64,000 nt of DNA from VFZN01 sp050249615 (GTDB lineage Bacteria > Acidobacteriota > Vicinamibacteria > Vicinamibacterales > UBA2999): NCBI GenBank assembly GCA_050249615.1, contig JBFWQE010000002.1:1-64000 (forward strand), written 5' to 3'. The notes under the pieces are model-generated. The model made no database searches. It was not told where the DNA came from and was given only the letters and a program-made list of their open reading frames with translations. Position 1 is the first letter of the stretch. Each line of letters begins with the position of its first letter. Below are positions 60,487-64,000 of this stretch, one piece after another. The position numbers and the translations under genes are program-made.

Positions 60487-61686
60487 ATGCCCGTGGACTC
60501 GCAGCTCGCGTTCGTGCTCGGCGGGGGCGGCGCCCGCGCGGCCTACCAGGTGGGCGTGCTCCGGCACATCGCCTCGAGGTATCCGGACCTGGCACCCGGC
60601 ATCCTCACGGGTGTCTCGGCCGGAGGCATCATCGCCACCCACCTGGCCGCGCGCCTGGGCAGCTTTGCGGAATCGGCGGCACGGCTCTCGGAGCTCTGGC
60701 TGGACCTTCGCATCGACAAGGTCTTCAAGGTGGGGCCGCTCGGCCTCGGGTCCCGCGTCACGCGCTGGGGCACGAAGCTGCTTTCGGGCGGCGCGGACAC
60801 GCCTCGCGTGCGAAGCCTCCTCGACACGTCACCGCTCCGCGATCTGCTCGAGCGCACGCTGCGCGCGGAGAGCAATGGCACCGTGCCCGGCATTGCGCGC
60901 AACCTGCGGGCCGGCCGCCTCGATGCCGTGGCGTTGACAGCCTCCAGCTACACGACCGGTCAGTCGGTCACGTGGGTCGAAGGCCGGGAGGGGTGCGGCC
61001 GCCTGGCGTTCGAAGGGCCGCAGCGCCAGAGCGTGGGCGGGTGCCTCCGCGTCGATCACGTGATGGCGTCCGCGGCGCTCCCGTTCTTCTTTCCCGCCGT
61101 GCAGGTCGAGGGCGCGTGGTACGGCGATGGCGGCATCCGTCTGACCGCGCCGCTCTCGCCGGCCATCCACCTCGGCGCGCGCCGCATCCTGGCGGTGTCC
61201 ACGCGCTATCCGCGCACGCGCGCGGAGGCGGAGCGGCCGCTGGTGGACGGCTACCCGCCGCCCGCGCAGGTCGCGGGCGTGCTGCTCAACGCCATCTTCC
61301 TCGACCTGCTGGACGCCGACGCGGAGCGGCTGCAGGAGTTGAACGCACTCGTCGATCGCCTGCCCGAGGAGGCGCGCGGCGGCCTGCAGCACATCGATCT
61401 GCTCGTCATACGCCCCTCGCGCGACCTCGGCCGGCTGGCCAACGAGTTCGAAGCCGATCTCCCGCGGCCGTTCCGCTTCATGGTCCGCGGCCTCGGCAGC
61501 CGCGAGACACGATCGAACGACATGCTCAGCCTGCTGATGTTCCAGCCCGACTACATCCAGCGGCTGGTCGAACTGGGGGAAGCCGATGCCCTCGCGCGAA
61601 GCGGGGAGATCGACGCATTCCTCGGGCACGGCCAGGCCACCACGATTGCCGGCGACGGGCGCCCGCCGGATCCGCCCGGGGCGTGA
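60487..61686 (+). CDS. Patatin-like phospholipase
   Basis: The protein has 399 residues. The oxyanion glycines (VLGGGGARAAYQVGVL), nucleophile Ser44 in GVSAGG and catalytic Asp214 in GDGGIRL form the complete patatin Ser-Asp dyad. The C-terminal 180 residues match longer bacterial patatins (YPPPAQVAGVLLNAIFLDLLDADAERL). No signal peptide is seen. ATG 60487 is the first start after the peptidase stop (5-nt gap); a GTG at 60493 would give an equally good protein. Confidence 0.9.
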   Translation: MPVDSQLAFVLGGGGARAAYQVGVLRHIASRYPDLAPGILTGVSAGGIIATHLAARLGSFAESAARLSELWLDLRIDKVFKVGPLGLGSRVTRWGTKLLSGGADTPRVRSLLDTSPLRDLLERTLRAESNGTVPGIARNLRAGRLDAVALTASSYTTGQSVTWVEGREGCGRLAFEGPQRQSVGGCLRVDHVMASAALPFFFPAVQVEGAWYGDGGIRLTAPLSPAIHLGARRILAVSTRYPRTRAEAERPLVDGYPPPAQVAGVLLNAIFLDLLDADAERLQELNALVDRLPEEARGGLQHIDLLVIRPSRDLGRLANEFEADLPRPFRFMVRGLGSRETRSNDMLSLLMFQPDYIQRLVELGEADALARSGEIDAFLGHGQATTIAGDGRPPDPPGA

Positions 61687-61692
61687 CGCCAG

Positions 61693-62262
61693 ATGGACGA
61701 CAATGCCGTCATGGCCACCAGGACGTTTGCCGCTGCGCTGCTGGTCCTCGCCTCCGTCCCGTCGCGCTCCGCCGCGCAGGCGCCGCTTCGCGTCGTCGAG
61801 CACGTGGACTTCGAGCGGTACGCGGGCACGTGGTTCGAGATCGCGCGCCTCCCGTTCAAGTACCAGGAGAAGTGCGCGAGCGACGTGACCGCGACCTACG
61901 AGCCGCGGCCCGATGGGCGCATCACCGTCACGAACCGGTGCCGCGAGGCCGACGGCCGGATGCAGGAGGCCAGGGGCGTGGCCCGTCGCGTGGAGGGCCG
62001 GCCTTCGTCCGTGCTGAAGGTCCGCTTCGCCCCGGCGTTCCTGTCGTTCCTCCCCATGGTGTGGGGCGACTACCAGGTCATCGCGCTCGGCGCCGAGTAC
62101 GATCACGTGATGGTCGGCACGCCGGATCGCAAGTCCCTGTGGATCCTCGCGCGGACGCGCCGCATCGACGAGGCGCTCTACCGCTCGCTCGTCGAGGAGG
62201 CGCGCTCACAGGGGTTCGACGTGACGACGCTCATCGAGACACGTCACACCGCGGCTCCCTGA
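61693..62262 (+). CDS. Exported lipocalin (Blc-like)
   Basis: The protein has 189 residues with a signal peptide (about 1-29). The lipocalin signature is present (DFERYAGTWFEIARLP), followed by the conserved YEPRPDGRITVTNRC strand and the DYQVIALGAEYDHVMVGTPDRKSLWILAR segment. Bacterial lipocalins such as Blc are outer-membrane lipoproteins that bind fatty acids or lysolipids. No lipobox is seen here. The gene lies 6 nt after the patatin stop, so lipid release and lipid carrying may be linked. ATG 61711 is an alternative start. Confidence 0.88.
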   Translation: MDDNAVMATRTFAAALLVLASVPSRSAAQAPLRVVEHVDFERYAGTWFEIARLPFKYQEKCASDVTATYEPRPDGRITVTNRCREADGRMQEARGVARRVEGRPSSVLKVRFAPAFLSFLPMVWGDYQVIALGAEYDHVMVGTPDRKSLWILARTRRIDEALYRSLVEEARSQGFDVTTLIETRHTAAP

Positions 62263-62292
62263 GCGCCCGCCACCAGAGGGCCGCGGTTGGGC

Positions 62293-62343
62293 AGGGATCA
62301 GGGATCAGGGATCGGGGATCGGGGATCAGGGAGGAGATCGGAG
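62293..62343. repeat. GGGATCA microrepeat (R7)
   Basis: Five copies of GGGATC(A/G)GG-type words and a closing GGAGATCGGAG run up to the ATG at 62344. It is a single-arm block; no complementary half is present. Confidence 0.75.
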
Positions 62344-62832
62344 ATGGCAAGAGGCCGGACTCTGGACGTAGAGCACGAGCTCCTCGAGGAGTTCACGCAC
62401 AGCGGCCTCGTGAGCGAGTACCTGGTGAGCGTCCTCCCCGACGCCATCTGGCGCACGCCTCCGCCGGGCGGCCGCGGCCGCACCATCGCGGCCATCGTCG
62501 CGCACATGCAGAGCGTGCGGCGCACGTTCGCCAGGATGGGCGGCGCGCGCCCCGGGCCCCCCTCGCTGGACCGCACGCGCGCGACACGAGCGCAGGCACA
62601 GCGGGCGCTCGCCCGGTCCACGAAAGACCTGGCGGCGCTGTTCGAAGCCGCCCTGGCCGCCCGCCAGGCCCGCGTCAAGGGCATGCCCCGCCGCGCGGTC
62701 AACATGCTGGTGTACCTCGTGCAGCACGACGCACACCATCGCGGCCAGATCTGCTGGATGGCGCGGGAGCTCGGCCACGAGTTTCGCACCGAGGACATCA
62801 TGCGCCTGTGGGGATGGAAGGCGCTTCCCTGA
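62344..62832 (+). CDS. DinB family protein
   Basis: The protein has 162 residues and a four-helix DinB fold. Metal-binding histidines are visible at VAHMQSV and in HDAHHRGQICW. The family includes metal-dependent thiol transferases and many proteins of unknown role. ATG 62344 is chosen because the upstream extension only translates the GGGATCA repeats. The end (RTEDIMRLWGWKALP) is close to the sigma gene on the opposite strand, with 11 nt between the stops. Confidence 0.83.
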   Translation: MARGRTLDVEHELLEEFTHSGLVSEYLVSVLPDAIWRTPPPGGRGRTIAAIVAHMQSVRRTFARMGGARPGPPSLDRTRATRAQAQRALARSTKDLAALFEAALAARQARVKGMPRRAVNMLVYLVQHDAHHRGQICWMARELGHEFRTEDIMRLWGWKALP

Positions 62833-62843
62833 GCGCGAGGCGT

Positions 62844-63413
62844 TCACGCCCGCATCAGGTCTTCGCTCACGGCCCGGTGCAGGAACAGCCGCGCCTTCTG
62901 CCAGCTGCGCTCGACGGTGCGTTCGGACACGTGCTTCATCGCGGCGATCTCGGGAACCGTGAAGCCGCAGAAGAACTTGAGGTCTACGACGTCGGCGAGC
63001 ATCGGGTCGGTAGCCTCGAGCGCATCGAGAGCCGGGCCGAGTATGCCGAGCTCCACGCCGTCCGGCACCGAGTCGGCCACGTCCGTGCTGATCGAGGTCA
63101 GCTCGAACTGGCCCCCGCGCTTCTGCGCCTGGCGGCTCCGCGCATAGTCGATCACCAGGCCGCGCATGACCCGGGCGGCGTACCCGAGGAAGCGCTGCTC
63201 GTCTGGGAACCTGTCGCCGTTGATTCGTGCGAGATCGAGGTAGGCCTCGTGCAGCAGGCTCGTCGCGCCGATCGTGACGCCCCACCCGTTGCGCGCGAGC
63301 TCGCGTCGCGCCATCCGGTGCAGCTGGGCATACAGCGTCGTGAAGAGAGATTCCGCAGCGGCCGGCTCGCCTCGATCCGCCGCATCCATCAATTCAACCA
63401 ATGCGTTGTTCAT
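62844..63413 (-). CDS. ECF RNA polymerase sigma factor (TIGR02999 type)
   Basis: The protein has 189 residues with region 2 (FTTLYAQLHRMARRELARNG, then TSLLHEAYLDLARI) and region 4 (VVDLKFFCGFTVPEIAAMKHVSERTVERSWQKARLFL). It is of the same TIGR02999 group as 27700-28254 and again has no anti-sigma gene beside it. No kinase gene is seen in the remaining 600 bp of the window. The ATG at 63413 begins the usual N-terminus; the frame is open for 99 codons upstream without similarity. No Shine-Dalgarno is seen. Confidence 0.87.
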   Translation of the reverse strand: MNNALVELMDAADRGEPAAAESLFTTLYAQLHRMARRELARNGWGVTIGATSLLHEAYLDLARINGDRFPDEQRFLGYAARVMRGLVIDYARSRQAQKRGGQFELTSISTDVADSVPDGVELGILGPALDALEATDPMLADVVDLKFFCGFTVPEIAAMKHVSERTVERSWQKARLFLHRAVSEDLMRA

Positions 63414-63700
63414 AGCCACTGTCCAGAGTCGACGTGCAACCGCTCGTACCAGTTCCCGTGGCGGCTTTGGCCCTCGGATTCCGATCTTGACCTTCCGATC
63501 TCGAGCGCCGGTGTCACGTCGGGAGGGTCGCCCGGCTGCCGAAAGCCCGTCAATCAGCCTGACAGGTGCGGGTGCCGCCCTGGCCCGGACCTGGAAGCGG
63601 GCTGTTTTCCGCACCACCACCGATGGCCCTGCCCTTGCAATGGGTATGCGGTCCGGACGATAGTCGCGGCGCCGGCAGGCGCCGGGTGAGGAGAGGTCCC

Positions 63701-64000
63701 ATGCGAGCAACGACGCGGATACTCGTGGCAGGCATCATGCTGGCGGCGTGGACCGCACCGGCGGTGGCGCAGGGCGACGCGGCGAAGGGGCAGCAGCTCT
63801 TCGCGGCGCAGAAGTGCTCCATCTGCCACGCGGTGGCGGGCAAGGGGAACGCGAAGCATCCGCTGGACGGCGCAGGCAGCCGCCTGGATGCGGCCACGGT
63901 GAAGCTGTGGCTCACGGATCCGAAGGCAGCGGAGGCGAAGTCCGGCAAGAAGGCGATGCCGCCGATGAAGTCGTTCGCCTCGCTCCCCGCGGCCGATATC
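63701..64000 (+). CDS. Exported c-type cytochrome, 5' part (cut by window end)
   Basis: One hundred codons are present. A signal peptide (1-24, ending AVAQ) is followed by GDAAKGQQLFAAQ and the haem site CSICH (39-43), then AGKGNAKHPLDGAGSRLDAATVK and KKAMPPMKSFASLP, where the Met of MPPM is a probable axial ligand. This is a class-I periplasmic cytochrome c. GAGGAGAGG lies at good distance before the ATG. The gene continues outside the window. Confidence 0.85.
   Translation, partial: MRATTRILVAGIMLAAWTAPAVAQGDAAKGQQLFAAQKCSICHAVAGKGNAKHPLDGAGSRLDAATVKLWLTDPKAAEAKSGKKAMPPMKSFASLPAADI

Noticed and set aside
60390..63689. A plus-strand open frame of about 1100 codons across the patatin, lipocalin and DinB genes
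   Set aside because: It lies in another frame than three recognised genes and is Arg/Gly/Ala-rich without motifs.

Overview
The window is 64 kb of very GC-rich bacterial chromosome with dense coding on both strands. I see no rRNA, tRNA, CRISPR array, insertion sequence or phage gene. The gene mix suggests a soil-type Acidobacteriota, possibly Vicinamibacteria: Oar-like TonB receptors with a carboxypeptidase-regulatory domain, ECF sigma factors of the TIGR02999 type next to a Ser/Thr kinase, a one-pass membrane HTH protein, and PQQ-propeller and S9 peptidase genes. This is inferred from gene families only. Ten Ns at 30107-30116 show that the contig is scaffolded.

Layout. 1-9.7 kb: the 3' end of an Ada-type repair protein, an FAD oxidoreductase, an Oar-like TonB receptor, a secreted LmbE/PIG-L deacetylase, a SYLF protein and a TIGR01777 epimerase. 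9.8-17 kb: a compact efflux operon (TetR, membrane-fusion lipoprotein, ATPase, TolC, ATPase, two ABC-2 permeases) behind a sigma-70 promoter overlapped by a tandem palindromic operator. 17.2-20.8 kb: a Tat-exported molybdopterin oxidoreductase, an unknown exported protein and an alkaline phosphatase. 20.9-31.4 kb: a minus-strand cluster coding for a large secreted repeat protein (broken by the N gap), an ECF sigma factor, a subtilase with Fn3 domains, a membrane Ser/Thr kinase, a CsgG-like protein and an unknown exported protein. A membrane-anchored HTH protein diverges from it.

33-44 kb: a second Oar-like receptor and a sensor-less sigma-54 activator, then a plus-strand operon of sigma factor, zinc-finger anti-sigma, unknown protein and TPR-CHAT protease-like protein. 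After these come a DsrE-like protein, a 50-residue Cys-rich protein and a small lipoprotein. 44-57 kb: a PAS-GGDEF-EAL protein, an Atg22-like MFS transporter, a HipA-like kinase with DUF3037, an aldehyde dehydrogenase, a USP protein with a Cache-like C-terminus, a hybrid histidine kinase and a PfkB sugar kinase. 57-64 kb: a PQQ propeller, an S9 dipeptidyl peptidase, a patatin, a lipocalin, a DinB protein, another ECF sigma factor and the start of a cytochrome c.

The most unusual signal lies between the genes. Many intergenic gaps are filled by short-word microrepeats (7-10 bp words), and several of these read as sense copies followed by antisense copies, so the whole gap can fold into one long hairpin. 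Six genes have such a block as their 5' leader and show no clear Shine-Dalgarno. Repeat words of the same style have entered the anti-sigma coding sequence in frame. Several other genes have a TANNNT box 6-7 nt before the start codon and no ribosome site, suggesting leaderless transcripts. The best candidates for undescribed systems are these repeats, the sigma/anti-sigma/TPR-CHAT operon and the repeat-protein/ECF sigma/subtilase/kinase cluster.
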